The position numbers and the translations under genes were made by a program. 64,000 bases of DNA, taken from NCBI RefSeq assembly GCF_000427825.1, contig NZ_ATYT01000013.1, positions 1 through 64,000 of the forward strand, given 5' to 3'. This DNA is from Thermocrispum municipale DSM 44069. Lineage in GTDB: Bacteria > Actinomycetota > Actinomycetes > Mycobacteriales > Pseudonocardiaceae. This document shows positions 7,120 through 16,546 of this stretch, one piece after another (the first letter of the stretch is position 1; each line of letters starts with the position of its first letter). The notes under the pieces were generated by a model, which had not been told where the DNA came from, ran no database searches, and was given only the letters and a program-made list of their open reading frames with translations.

Positions 7120-8970
7120 TCAGTCGAACGCGAGGAAATCGAGGCGGTCCAGATCGTCCAGGTCGTTGACCTGCGCGCCGGCGGCGGACACCGTCCACAG
7201 CGTGTCGTTGACGACGACCGACCTCACCACCTGCGCCTCGGCCGGATCACCCTCGGTGTGCCGGACCAGGCCGACCCGCTCGATGTGGTCGTCCTCGATC
7301 CGCAGGACCAATGCGCCACCTCGCCTCTGCTCCGGATGGGCACCGATCGGCACCACCACCAGGTCGCGCTCCGGCCAGTACAGGAACGCGTGCGGGTCGT
7401 GCTCCGCGTCGGACACCCCGCCCTCCATGTGCAGCTGGTCGAGCCGCTGCGGGGCGTCGCTCACGATGTCGAACAGCGATATCTGCAGGCCGGTCGACCT
7501 GCCCTCCGTGGTGGCTTCCTGCCCGATGCCCAGCAGGCGCCCCTCCGCCACCGGGTGCAGGTACGACGAGTACCCGGTGATCTTGAGTTCACCGTCGAGC
7601 TTCGGGTTACGTGGGTCGCTCAGGTCGATGCGGTACAGCGGATCGACCTCGCGGAACGTCACCACGTAGCCGACGTCGCCCAGGAAGCGCACCGAGTGGA
7701 TCCGCTCCCCCTTGCCGAGCCCGCCGAGCGAGCCGACCCGCTCGAGCTTCTCGCCGCGCGCCCGCAGCACGGTCACCACGCTTTCCGAATCCGGCCTGCC
7801 GGAGAGCCGGGCTTGCCTGGTCGTGGTGGTCGCTGCCCGCAGGAAGCCGTCGTGTTCGGAGATCGAGTACTGGTTGAGCAGTTTCCCGTCGACGGTTCCG
7901 GACGCGACGAATTCCGGCGCTTTTTCGCCCGCGATGTCGAACTGGTAGATCTTCGTGCGGGATTTGCGCGGCATCGGCGCGATGCGGACGTCCGCGCGCG
8001 GGTACGGGTCGAACCGGTCGACGTCACCGTCGATCACGTACAGATTCTTGCCGTTGCTGTACACCTCGGAGCCGTCGCCGGAGACCGACACCGGGTCGCC
8101 CTTGGCCAGCTCGCCGTCGATGTCCAGCGTCAGCACGGTCAGCAGCTCGACCCCGTCCACCGGCTTCGGGTGGTACACACGCGAACAGTCCACCAGCCGC
8201 CCGGACGACGTCGAGCCGCCGGAACGCAGCGAGTAGTGCGGCAGCCAGTCGTCCACCGTCGAGTTCCGGATGAGCCGCTTGAGCTGCTCCCTGGACTTCT
8301 CCGGCGCGCGGTTGCTGATCGGCTTGTCCCAGTCCACCTGCGGCCTCGAGCTGAGCACCAGGCGCGCGATGCCGTCGGTCACCCTGGCATCGACGAACTG
8401 GCCGTCGACGGTCAGCTCTCCGGTCACTCGCCCGGCGGTCAGGTCGACCTGCACGAACCGCGTCCCCTGGCTGTCGCGCGGGCCACTGACGTAGCGCATC
8501 ACGGCAAGGGCTCGATCGCCGTCGAGCATCAAGCCGTAGATCTCTCCTCCGTCCAGGTCGGCGGTGGCGATCTCCTTGCGGGTGGTCACATCAACCACAC
8601 GCAGCTTGCCCCCGACCGCGGTGACCAGCCGATGCCCGTCGGTCTTCACCACATCGGGCTCGTCCACGCCCGGCTCGTGAACAGTGGTCGACGAGTGCTC
8701 GGTACCGCCTTCTGCCGGCGAGCTGAGCTTGTCCGACGGCAGGGAATGCGGACTCTCCAGTCGCGCGGGAGTCCACCGCGCCACGTCCCGCAGCGCCGCC
8801 TGCTTGAAGGTCGCCAGCACGGACGCACACGAGTCATACGCGACGAGCTGTGCGTCCGCCGCCCCGATCGATCCGTCGCTGTCTCGCTGTGGCGGGCCCT
8901 CCCCGGAGTCGCACCCCGCCACGCCACACATCAGGACAACAGCCGCAGCGGCTACTCCCCATCGCTTCAT
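7120..8970 (-). CDS. Beta-propeller domain lipoprotein
   Basis: The 616-residue product begins MKRWG with a hydrophobic stretch and a lipobox ending VAGC, so it should be lipid-anchored outside the membrane. After a short linker, the body contains repeated hydrophobic strands and GD/DG turns typical of the actinobacterial and archaeal secreted beta-propeller family (Pfam Beta_propel, formerly a DUF). No catalytic motif can be pointed to. The coding end lies close to the icmF leader, and it is separated from the conservon by about 50 bases with the same orientation, so it could be cotranscribed behind it. Role unknown, probably binding or scaffolding at the cell surface. Confidence 0.82.
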   Translation of the reverse strand: MKRWGVAAAAVVLMCGVAGCDSGEGPPQRDSDGSIGAADAQLVAYDSCASVLATFKQAALRDVARWTPARLESPHSLPSDKLSSPAEGGTEHSSTTVHEPGVDEPDVVKTDGHRLVTAVGGKLRVVDVTTRKEIATADLDGGEIYGLMLDGDRALAVMRYVSGPRDSQGTRFVQVDLTAGRVTGELTVDGQFVDARVTDGIARLVLSSRPQVDWDKPISNRAPEKSREQLKRLIRNSTVDDWLPHYSLRSGGSTSSGRLVDCSRVYHPKPVDGVELLTVLTLDIDGELAKGDPVSVSGDGSEVYSNGKNLYVIDGDVDRFDPYPRADVRIAPMPRKSRTKIYQFDIAGEKAPEFVASGTVDGKLLNQYSISEHDGFLRAATTTTRQARLSGRPDSESVVTVLRARGEKLERVGSLGGLGKGERIHSVRFLGDVGYVVTFREVDPLYRIDLSDPRNPKLDGELKITGYSSYLHPVAEGRLLGIGQEATTEGRSTGLQISLFDIVSDAPQRLDQLHMEGGVSDAEHDPHAFLYWPERDLVVVPIGAHPEQRRGGALVLRIEDDHIERVGLVRHTEGDPAEAQVVRSVVVNDTLWTVSAAGAQVNDLDDLDRLDFLAFD

Positions 8971-9021
8971 GCGCCATGGACGGAAGCACCACCGCAGGCG
9001 GTTGCATCGATGGTGTGGTGA

Positions 9022-9645
9022 TCAGCTGGCGACGGCTCCGCGGCGGGCGATCCACTGCTGCATGGCGTACTCGACCAAGGTGATCAGCGTGTGCTTGACC
9101 GACTCGCGCTCCCGCGCGTCGCACAGCACGATCGGGATCTCCGGGTCGATGTCCAGCGCCTCGCGCACGTCCTCGACCTTGTGCGGATGCCTGCCGTCGA
9201 ACCCGTTGAGCCCGACGACGTACGGCAGGCCGCGATCCTCGAAGAAGTCGATCGGCGCGAACGAGTCGGCCAGCCTGCGCGTGTCGGCGAGAACCACCGC
9301 TCCGATGGCGCCGCGGACCAGGTCGTCCCACATGAACCAGAACCGCTGCTGCCCCGGTGTGCCGAACAGGTACAGGATCAAGTCGTCGTCCAGCGACACC
9401 CGGCCGAAGTCCATCGCCACCGTGGTGGTGGCCTTGAGCGGGGTGGCCGCGAGGTCGTCGATGCCGATCGAGGCGTCGGTCATCATCGCCTCGGTGGTCA
9501 ACGGGACGATTTCCGAGACGGAGCCGACGAACGTCGTCTTTCCCGCGCCGAACCCACCGGCGACGACGATCTTCGCCGACGTCATGGTTTGCGCGCCGGA
9601 GCCCACTGCGGCCTCCGCTTCAGTCTTAAAGCCGACGGAGTCCAC
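9022..9645 (-). CDS. Conservon small GTPase (CvnD type)
   Basis: This is a 207-residue Ras-like GTP-binding protein, last of four conservon genes. The P-loop GGFGAGKT is at 30-37, FGTPGQQR is the switch II (G3) region and NGFD resembles the G4 motif NxxD. In Streptomyces, CvnD-type proteins act with the sensor kinase, roadblock and DUF742 partners in a membrane-associated complex resembling a eukaryotic G-protein system. The start overlaps the end of the DUF742 gene by 20 bases, so translation is probably coupled. A later ATG (codon 21, MTSAKIVVAGG) is a possible alternative start. Confidence 0.9.
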   Translation of the reverse strand: MDSVGFKTEAEAAVGSGAQTMTSAKIVVAGGFGAGKTTFVGSVSEIVPLTTEAMMTDASIGIDDLAATPLKATTTVAMDFGRVSLDDDLILYLFGTPGQQRFWFMWDDLVRGAIGAVVLADTRRLADSFAPIDFFEDRGLPYVVGLNGFDGRHPHKVEDVREALDIDPEIPIVLCDARERESVKHTLITLVEYAMQQWIARRGAVAS

Positions 9646-9982
9646 TCAGCACCCTTTCCATCAACAACAGGTGAGCCTCGGCGCCGTCCGCTCCGGACAG
9701 CGTCTTGTGCACATTCACCAAGCCGGCGTCCGCAGCATCACTGACCAGCACCCGCGCCACACCGAGCGGCATGCGCAGGGTAGCCGCCAGCTCGGCAACC
9801 GAACGGGGTTGGGGCAGCGCTTCGACCAGCGTGCGCTGCTCCAGCTCCGCCGGCTGGTCGTCGGTGAGCACGCCCTCCTTCGCCGAGACCAGCGTCTCCA
9901 GCTCCAGTGAATAGCGTGCCTTCGTTCTGCCTTTGGTGCGTATGTACGGCCGCACCATGGCCGTGCCGTCGTCGGATCTCAC
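9626..9982 (-). CDS. DUF742 protein (CvnC type)
   Basis: The 118-residue product has the DUF742 layout: VRPYIRTKGRT near the N-terminus, then a winged-helix-like segment (SVAELAATLRMPLGVARVLVSDAA) and a short C-terminal helix. Family members are conservon partners between the roadblock protein and the GTPase, with a DNA-binding-like fold but no proven DNA target. It lies 23 bases after the roadblock gene and overlaps the GTPase gene. Confidence 0.9.
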   Translation of the reverse strand: MRSDDGTAMVRPYIRTKGRTKARYSLELETLVSAKEGVLTDDQPAELEQRTLVEALPQPRSVAELAATLRMPLGVARVLVSDAADAGLVNVHKTLSGADGAEAHLLLMERVLSGLRRL

Positions 9983-10005
9983 TACGCACTCCTTCAGGTG
10001 ATCCG

Positions 10006-10446
10006 TCAGGCCGGGCTGCCGAGCAGCGAACCGGACGAGCCCTGCAGCTGCGCACGCAGCTCAGGGGTCAAGATCTGGCCGACCCGGTCGACCAGCAACG
10101 TCATTTCGTAGGCGACCTGGCCGATGTCGCAGGTCGGCGACGCGAGCACGGCAAGGCATGACCCGTCGCTGATCGACATCAGGATCATGATGCCGAGCTC
10201 CATCTCCACCACGGTCTCGGTGACCGCGCCCGCTTCGAAGCAGTGCGCGGCGCCCTGGGTCAGGCTGACCAGGCCGCTGGCGACCGCGGCCAGCTGGTCG
10301 GCACGGTCCAGGGGCAGCCGGGCCGAGGAGGTGAGCAAGAGCCCGTCGGCGGACACCACTACCGCGTGCGCCACACCGGGGACTCGCTCGGCGAAGTCGT
10401 TCACCAGCCAACCGAACTGGTTCTGCTGGGGACCAGAGGCGGTCAT
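10006..10446 (-). CDS. Roadblock/LC7 domain protein (CvnB type)
   Basis: The 146-residue roadblock/LC7 protein includes VVVSADGLLLTSSARLP, the typical strand-turn of the family. Such proteins are thought to modulate the GTPase encoded in the same operon and to bind the kinase. The start ATG overlaps the kinase stop in an ATGA junction, indicating translational coupling. Confidence 0.92.
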   Translation of the reverse strand: MTASGPQQNQFGWLVNDFAERVPGVAHAVVVSADGLLLTSSARLPLDRADQLAAVASGLVSLTQGAAHCFEAGAVTETVVEMELGIMILMSISDGSCLAVLASPTCDIGQVAYEMTLLVDRVGQILTPELRAQLQGSSGSLLGSPA

Positions 10447-13400
10447 TCACCCTCCATGTTCTCGGTCTTGTCGTGCTTCATCGCAGACGCCGGCTTCGCT
10501 GCCGCCGCGCTGACTGGCTCGTCGCCGTTGCGCCCGGCGCGCGCGGCACCGGCGCGGCCGCGTCGCAAGCCTTGTTGGAAACTGTTCAGCCGCCCCCGGA
10601 CCGCGGCCGGGTCACGCTCCGGCTTGGGTGTCTTCGCGGTCGGTGGCTTGTTCGGCGCCCCGGCGGAACCAGGGAGCAGCTGCTCACCGCGGCGCCGGCG
10701 CGGCAGCCCGGCCTCGGTGAACGACGACGGCTTCGGGGTGGCCACCGCCGTCGCCTCCCGCCACGCCGCGTCGGTGGAGAACTCCCAGTCCTGCTGGGAC
10801 AAGGGCTCGCCGGGCTTGGCCTGCTCGCCGACACCGTTGCCGGACTTGGCCTGCTCCGTCCCGCCGTTCCCGGTCACCGGCTGCGCCTCGGCACCGCCGT
10901 CGCTCGCGGCCTGCCCGGCGACACCGTTCGCGGACGTGTCCTGCTTCGCTGCCGCATCCTTTGCGGCCGGTTGCTTGTCGGCACCCACGGGCTGCTTGGG
11001 AGCGCCCGGGGTCGACGTCGACTTCGCAGCGTCCGCGGCAGCCCGCTCCGTCCCGATCGGGCTCGCGGGCGTGGCCCCCGCGATCCCCGCACCGTCGACC
11101 TTGCCGGCCTGCGGGTGCGGCGACTGCTCGGCCGCCCGGCGGGCGTGATGCCGTCCGCGCTGCACACCGCGCTGGAACCCGCTGAGCCTGCTGCGTACCT
11201 TCGCGGGGTCCAGCTGCCGCTCCGCCGCACCGATGGCCGCACGGCTCGGTTTCTCCGGCTGCGCTTGCGCGGGGGTGGCGCTGCCCGGGAGCAGATGCTC
11301 GCCTCGTTGCCGCTTGGGCAGGCCCGCCTTGGTCAGCGTCGACGGCTCCGGCTTGCTGGCGACCTCCTTGACCGCCTGCAGGTTCTCGTCGGCGGCGAAT
11401 TCCCACGCCTGGTCCGACGAGAGCTCGTCGTGCCTGGCTTCGACGTCGGACTCCGCATCGGACGGCTTGCCCTGGCCGGTGCGGAACCAGACCGACAGCA
11501 TCTCGTCGTAGATCGGCGTGTCCTCGGTCTTGGCCGCCTCGGTGGTCCCCTTGTCCTCGCTGTCGGCCTTCTTCGGCTCCTCCGCCGCCGCGGTGGCGTT
11601 CCACCAGTCGGACAGTGGTGACGTGCCCGGCTTGAACAGCTCCGAACCCGCGGGCAGCTCGGACGACTCCTCGTCACCCTTCTCGGCCCGCGCGGAACCG
11701 TTGACCACGTCCTTGGCCGTGACGGCGCCGTTGGACGCAGCCTTGGCCGTCCCGTTCGGCGACGAGGTGACCGGCAACTCCTGGGTGACCGGCCCGTCGT
11801 CGGTGATCACCGGCAGCTCGGAGGTCAGCGGACCGCCACCGGTGCCGAGCACCAGATCCTCGGGGACGACCACGGTGGCGCGCACGCCCTGCATGTCCTG
11901 GCCGCCGTGCAACGTCACGCCGATGCGGTGCTTCGCGGCCAGCCTGCCCACCACGAACAGGCCCATCCGCCGCGACGTCACCATGGTCAGCGACGACGCC
12001 TCGGCCATCCGGGCATTGGCCTCGGCCAGCTCGGCATCCTTCATGCCGATGCCTTTGTCGACGATGTCGATCACCATCGAACCGTTGGCCCCGACGCTGC
12101 TGGACACCGTCACCTGCGTCTCCGGCGGGGAGAACGACGTGGCGTTGTCCAGCAGTTCGGCGATCAGACGCATCAGATCGCTCGCCGCGTGACCGACGAC
12201 CTTCGTGGTCGGCGGCGTCTGCACCACCACGCGCTGGTACTGCTCGATCTCGCTGACCGCGGCGCGCAGCACGTCCGCGGTACTGACCGGCCTGCCGGAG
12301 CGGCGCCCACTCTCCGCGCCGGAGAGCATCATCAGGTTCTCGTTGTTGCGCCGCATCCGGGTCGCCAGGTGGTCCAGCTGGAACAGCATGGCCAGCCGGT
12401 CGGCGTCCTCCTCGTCACGCTCCAGCCGCTCGATGAGCTGCAGCTGGCGCTGCACCAGGCTCTGGCTGCGCCGCGAAAGATTCACGAACACGCCGGAGTA
12501 CGCGCTGTGCATGTCGGCCTGCTCGCCGGCGAGCTTGAGCGCCTGGCTGTGCACGGCGTCGAACGCGCGGGCCACCTCGCCGACCTCGTCGCGGGTCAGC
12601 ACCGGCACCGGCTCGACCGGCCGGTCCTTGCCCTTGCCCTGCTGGATGGCCGCCACGGCCTCGGGCAGGCGCTTCTCCGCCACCGTCATCGCGCTGTTGC
12701 GCAGTGTCTTCAGCGAGCGCAGCAGGTGCCGCGTGATGACGAAGACCGCGGCGATGGCGATCAGCAACGCGACCCCGAGGATCCCGGCGAAGATCAGCAC
12801 ACTGGTGCGCGCCTGGTCGGCCAGCTCGCCGGACTTCCGCTGGGCGTCCGCCGCGATCCGGTCCACCACGCCGCCGAGCTGGTCGAACACGCGACCCGAG
12901 GCGTTCTGCCACTCGCGCTCGGACAGCCTGCCGATGGCTTCGTCGGACGACACACCCAACTCGCCGAGCACGGAGCGGGCCATGCGGGCGCGGTCGTCGG
13001 CGCTGGATTCGCTGACCGACGCCTCCAGCAGCGAGCGCTGCGCGGGGGTGGCCACCGCGAAGAAATTGTCGAGGCGGTCCTCGATGCGCACCTCCGACGT
13101 GCGCACCTCGGACAGCTCGGACGGGGCCAGCGACCCGCGCGCGGCGCCGAACGCGACGAATGCGTGCTGCAGCGAGATCTCTTCCTTGGCGGCCAGCAGC
13201 TCACGCAGCGCCTGCGGAGTGCCACCGATCTCCGGGTCGCTCACCCGGGCGGTGGCCGCGCCGTCGAGGGTCAGCAGCGCCTTGGTGATCGCGGTGTACT
13301 CCTCGATCGAGGGCACCACGTCCAGCCGCCCCCGTTGCACGTCGGACCGCAGGCCGTCCAGGCGCTGCAGCATCCGCTGCGCCTCGGTGGCCGCACCCCG

Positions 13401-13832
13401 AACGCCGGGGTCGAGCTCCACGGCGGTGCCGATGGCATCGCGCAGCCGCGGGACCTTGGCATCCACGGCCGCCCGCGCCTGGCGCAGCGCCGGAGTCGTG
13501 CCCACGCCCTTGGTGAGCTGAGCGGCCGTCTCGATGCGCTCCCGCTGCACCGCGTCCAGCACGCTGCCGGAAGCCGCACTCATCCGGATCAACGCATCGA
13601 TCCGGCGGTAGCTGGCCGAGCTGTCGCCGGTGCTGGTCAGCACGGAGACGCCGAGCGCGATCGCCAACACGATCGGCACCAGCGTCACGGCGGCCAGCTT
13701 GACCGGCAGCTTCCAGTCGCGCCACGCCAACGCGTTGCCGAGCCGGTGACGCCACGGATGCTGTCGCGGCGGCTCCTGCCCGATCAGCTCCTCGACCGGC
13801 ACCTGCCTAGCGCCCTGTCCTGCTTCCGTCAC
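10443..13832 (-). CDS. Nitrate/nitrite-sensor-like histidine kinase (CvnA type)
   Basis: A membrane sensor of 1129 residues counted from the GTG at 13832, which follows GGGAG; a longer frame upstream lacks a ribosome site. Order: cytoplasmic N-tail, first helix about 44-66, a periplasmic NIT-like sensor, a second helix, a HAMP-like linker (about 370-450), a coiled dimerisation region with RRSQSLVQRQLQ, and a HATPase domain with DNATSFSPP (N box) and DKGIGMKD (G box). The last 400 or so residues are disordered and hold two copies of a WEF...AGLP.R.RGE.LLPGS...FQ.G..RGR block. It heads the four-gene conservon; output is probably through its partners rather than a response regulator. Confidence 0.9.
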   Translation of the reverse strand: MTEAGQGARQVPVEELIGQEPPRQHPWRHRLGNALAWRDWKLPVKLAAVTLVPIVLAIALGVSVLTSTGDSSASYRRIDALIRMSAASGSVLDAVQRERIETAAQLTKGVGTTPALRQARAAVDAKVPRLRDAIGTAVELDPGVRGAATEAQRMLQRLDGLRSDVQRGRLDVVPSIEEYTAITKALLTLDGAATARVSDPEIGGTPQALRELLAAKEEISLQHAFVAFGAARGSLAPSELSEVRTSEVRIEDRLDNFFAVATPAQRSLLEASVSESSADDRARMARSVLGELGVSSDEAIGRLSEREWQNASGRVFDQLGGVVDRIAADAQRKSGELADQARTSVLIFAGILGVALLIAIAAVFVITRHLLRSLKTLRNSAMTVAEKRLPEAVAAIQQGKGKDRPVEPVPVLTRDEVGEVARAFDAVHSQALKLAGEQADMHSAYSGVFVNLSRRSQSLVQRQLQLIERLERDEEDADRLAMLFQLDHLATRMRRNNENLMMLSGAESGRRSGRPVSTADVLRAAVSEIEQYQRVVVQTPPTTKVVGHAASDLMRLIAELLDNATSFSPPETQVTVSSSVGANGSMVIDIVDKGIGMKDAELAEANARMAEASSLTMVTSRRMGLFVVGRLAAKHRIGVTLHGGQDMQGVRATVVVPEDLVLGTGGGPLTSELPVITDDGPVTQELPVTSSPNGTAKAASNGAVTAKDVVNGSARAEKGDEESSELPAGSELFKPGTSPLSDWWNATAAAEEPKKADSEDKGTTEAAKTEDTPIYDEMLSVWFRTGQGKPSDAESDVEARHDELSSDQAWEFAADENLQAVKEVASKPEPSTLTKAGLPKRQRGEHLLPGSATPAQAQPEKPSRAAIGAAERQLDPAKVRSRLSGFQRGVQRGRHHARRAAEQSPHPQAGKVDGAGIAGATPASPIGTERAAADAAKSTSTPGAPKQPVGADKQPAAKDAAAKQDTSANGVAGQAASDGGAEAQPVTGNGGTEQAKSGNGVGEQAKPGEPLSQQDWEFSTDAAWREATAVATPKPSSFTEAGLPRRRRGEQLLPGSAGAPNKPPTAKTPKPERDPAAVRGRLNSFQQGLRRGRAGAARAGRNGDEPVSAAAAKPASAMKHDKTENMEGE

Positions 13833-14495
13833 GTATGTGACTCCCTGTCCACCACGATGCACCCCAGCTGCGGCTGTCCACGCCGACAAGCAGCACCGGG
13901 CTGCAACCTGCACTCTGCATCCTGCTCGCCGACAGCCGGCGGGTCCGGATCCACGAGCTATCCGCTCCCAGCCGCCGCGCGGAGCCTGCGTACGGACTCC
14001 GGCCCGGTCCTCGTGCGGCCGTCCGAGTCCCCGGAAGCCGGCCGGCCGGAATGGCCACTGTCAGCCACAGCGAGCCGAACCTCCTCGCAAACTCTTGCAC
14101 GCGATAACAAATTTGTGACGAATCGAAGCAGAGCCTACACCTATCAGGTGATCTCCGAGAGCTGTCGCAATCCGGCCTCTGACCTGCGCTTTTGGTACTC
14201 AGATCGGGTTATGGAGTGATCGTGCCGCAGGTTGATCGTTGTCCGAATCCGCACCGTGACCGCCGGCGGGTCCGGGTTCGTCGTGATCTTCGCTCGTTCG
14301 GCCTAGTGTTACCGGTGATGGGACCCAACTGGCGGCACGCAAAGTACTTGTGTCCACACTCGGCCGGGCAAACTTTCCCCGATGATGTGGTCTGGTTGCC
14401 GACCCCTCAAGTCGCAGCGCGCACGTGCCGATTATGGCCGCTGCACATTGCAGCCGATTCACCCGCTTCGGGGACGACTGGTCAGGGAATCACCA
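13833..14495. other. 663-base stretch without a convincing gene; conservon promoter region
   Basis: No frame here shows family features. The part next to the kinase is GC-rich. An AT-rich patch at 14100-14125 contains the palindrome ACAAATTTGT (14107-14116), followed by a CACCT-ATC-AGGTG hairpin (14138-14150). These could be the promoter and operator of the conservon, which runs leftward. Nothing else is supported. Confidence 0.5.
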
Positions 14496-14861
14496 TCAGA
14501 TCGAGCGGCCGGCCAGAACGCGGTGCGTGACCTTCCGCTCGGCGATGAACGACACGAACGGCACGCACCCGGCCAGCAATACCAGCAGGATGCCCTTGAT
14601 CGACCAGCGGGCCTTGATGGCCAGGTCGACCGCCAGCGCGATGTAGATCATGTACAGCGCGCCGTGCATCGGCGACCACACCTGCGACGGTGTCGGGTTG
14701 TCCCAGCCGTACCGGATGACCATCACGGTGACCAGGATGAGCAGGCCGATGCCGGTGGCGATCGCGGCAACGCGGAAGCGCTTGAGCGCGGCGAGCACGT
14801 TCGGCTTGACCGACTCCTCAGCCGTGGTGTCCGCCGACGCGGGCGTCTGGGACGAAGTCAT
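14496..14861 (-). CDS. DUF3817 membrane protein
   Basis: The ATG at 14861 follows AGGAGG; 121 residues. Three or four helices follow a short polar N-tail, with the family-typical segment RYGWDNPTPSQVWSPMHGALYMIYIALAVDL. DUF3817 proteins are small integral membrane proteins of actinobacteria with no known reaction. It begins 10 bases after the next upstream gene and is probably cotranscribed with it. Confidence 0.88.
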   Translation of the reverse strand: MTSSQTPASADTTAEESVKPNVLAALKRFRVAAIATGIGLLILVTVMVIRYGWDNPTPSQVWSPMHGALYMIYIALAVDLAIKARWSIKGILLVLLAGCVPFVSFIAERKVTHRVLAGRSI

Positions 14862-14871
14862 GCCGAGCCTC

Positions 14872-15273
14872 CTAGCGTGCCTGCTGATCTCTCGCGTGTA
14901 GTTCTGCAAGGTAGCGGTTGTACGCGGCCAGCTCGTCATCGGCGTCGTCGGATGCCTGCTGGGTCACGTTCGTGCGGGTGATCGGCCGTTGCTCCGGCTT
15001 GTCGGGCTCGGCAGGCGGGGCCGGAGCCTGCGGTTCGGACTCGTCCTGTTGCACGGCCGGACGCGCCTGTTGCCGAAGCTTGTGCAGGCGCCAGAAGGCG
15101 AACGCGGGAAACAGCCCGAACAGCGGCCACTGCAGGACGTAGCCCAGGTTCTGCCACGTCCCGGACACCGACTCGTACCGCTGCCACTGCCACCAGGCCA
15201 ACGCCAGGCAGACCACCAGGCTCAGCACGGAGACGGCGACCGCGGACAACGTTCGCGCCAGCTTCGACTGCAC
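14872..15273 (-). CDS. Two-helix membrane protein with Pro/Gln-rich C-tail
   Basis: GTG start at 15273; 133 residues. Helix 1 is about 10-30 and helix 2 about 42-60, followed by an acidic Pro/Glu/Gln-rich cytoplasmic tail ending in DDELAAYNRYLAELHARD. Homologues are commonly found immediately upstream of DUF3817 genes in actinobacteria and are sometimes named as transcriptional regulators without evidence. I see no DNA-binding motif. Function unknown. Confidence 0.8.
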   Translation of the reverse strand: MQSKLARTLSAVAVSVLSLVVCLALAWWQWQRYESVSGTWQNLGYVLQWPLFGLFPAFAFWRLHKLRQQARPAVQQDESEPQAPAPPAEPDKPEQRPITRTNVTQQASDDADDELAAYNRYLAELHARDQQAR

Positions 15274-15423
15274 ACCTCGACGCTACCGCAGGCGCGCGGC
15301 CGCACGCCTTCTACCTGTACAACTCTGCTTCGAAATACGCGCATGGCCCGCATTCGGCCGCGCACGCTCCGGCCGACGTCAGAGAGCGCGTGACCGGCGG
15401 TCAGCTACGTACGGCGCAGCCCC

Positions 15424-15446
15424 GATCATCGGCGTGCCCGATGATC
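15424..15446. terminator. Perfect 9-bp hairpin, possible terminator
   Basis: GATCATCGG (15424-15432) and CCGATGATC (15438-15446) with a 5-base loop, lying downstream of the transglycosylase and beyond a short tandem repeat. There is no T run. Confidence 0.45.
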
Positions 15447-15452
15447 AACCGG

Positions 15453-15569
15453 GTACAGCCGGGCCACCCACGGCGCAACCGGGACCAGCCGTGCAGCCGG
15501 CAACCCACGACGCAACCGAGACCAGCCGTGCAGCCGGGCAACCCAGACCAGCCGTACCCAGCTCGGGCC
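15453..15569. repeat. Degenerate 37-bp tandem repeat, three and a half units
   Basis: Units at 15453-15490, 15491-15527, 15528-15553 (internally shortened) and a partial at 15554-15569, each starting GTRCAGCCGG and ending ACCAGCC. The repeat sits between the transglycosylase stop (15592) and a hairpin. It is noncoding on present evidence. Confidence 0.65.
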
Positions 15570-15591
15570 TCCTCGCATTGCGAGGCACCGA

Positions 15592-16482
15592 TCAGCCGCG
15601 CACCGCCCGGGCGTAACCATCGGCGAGCGCGAAGACCTTCTGGGCGTACTCGACGGAGCGGTTGTAGGACCACAGACCGTCCCACCACCCCTTCGCGCTG
15701 GCCATGTCCCGCCCGCCCGCGCACAGGTACCGCGCCGCCGCGAGCGCCGCGTCGTCGATCTGCTGCGGGTCGGCCTTCCCGTCACCGTTGCCGTCAGAGG
15801 CCCACCGCTGCCACGTGCTCGGGATGAACTGCATCGGGCCGACCGCCCGGTCGACCTTGCTGTCGCCGTCGTAGCGGCCACCGTCGGTGTCCTTGACCTC
15901 GCGGAATCCACCCGAGCCGTCCAACGGCACGCCGACGATCGGTTTGCTGGGAAGACCCGCGTCGGTGAGCACGGCGCCACCGAACTGCCCGTGATTGGAC
16001 TCCACCCGGCCGATGCCCGCCAGCGTCGCCCAGGTGACCCGGCATCCCGGCTGCGCCTGCCGAGTGGCGATCTCGGCCCTGCCGTAGGCGAGCAACGCGC
16101 GCGGCGGCACGCCGATGATCTTGCCGGTGCGTTTCGCCCATGCCTCCAGGCCGCCTGCCGGCCTGGACTTGGCCTTCTTCTTCGAACCCGCGCGCTGCTT
16201 GTCCTTCACGGTGATGCTGACCGGTGCCACCGAGCCCGGTTCGACGTCGGCCGCCTTCACCGACAGCGCAGGAATTTCCATGGTGGTGGGGCTCTGCTCG
16301 GGCTCCGAAGCGCGCGTCAGGCCCCAGATGCCACCCGCTACCACGGCGAGTACCGCCACCACGACGCCCAGCCGCAGCGCCACACCGGGAATGCGGCGCG
16401 ACCCCTCCGTGGCGGGCTCGGCTTCTTCTCGCGACTGGCGTACCAAAGACTTTCTCCGGATCCCTCGGCTGCACAGGTACAA
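15592..16482 (-). CDS. Lytic murein transglycosylase
   Basis: The 296-residue product has a polar N-tail, a signal anchor at about 36-58 (LRLGVVVAVLAVVAGGIWGL) and a C-terminal lysozyme-like domain. The catalytic Glu is in GRVESNHGQFGG and the domain continues with AVGPMQFIPSTWQRW and DGNGDGKADPQQIDDAALAAARYLC, typical of SLT2/MltB-like actinobacterial transglycosylases that cleave glycan strands to 1,6-anhydromuropeptides. It acts outside the membrane. Several Lys/Arg-rich residues lie between anchor and domain. The start is uncertain; LVRQ further in could also serve. Confidence 0.85.
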   Translation of the reverse strand: MYLCSRGIRRKSLVRQSREEAEPATEGSRRIPGVALRLGVVVAVLAVVAGGIWGLTRASEPEQSPTTMEIPALSVKAADVEPGSVAPVSITVKDKQRAGSKKKAKSRPAGGLEAWAKRTGKIIGVPPRALLAYGRAEIATRQAQPGCRVTWATLAGIGRVESNHGQFGGAVLTDAGLPSKPIVGVPLDGSGGFREVKDTDGGRYDGDSKVDRAVGPMQFIPSTWQRWASDGNGDGKADPQQIDDAALAAARYLCAGGRDMASAKGWWDGLWSYNRSVEYAQKVFALADGYARAVRG

Positions 16483-16546
16483 CGCGCGAGGAGTTGTCGG
16501 CGTTACTCGCCGTTATACCAAGCCTCGGATGAAGATCCGGTCAGTT

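Noticed and set aside
14192-14530. Open frames in the gap between conservon and DUF3817 gene
   Set aside because: Low-complexity Arg-rich products, no ribosome site and no family resemblance; the stretch looks like a promoter region.
15453-15569. Possible CRISPR array
   Set aside because: The units are adjacent without unique spacers, degenerate and internally deleted.
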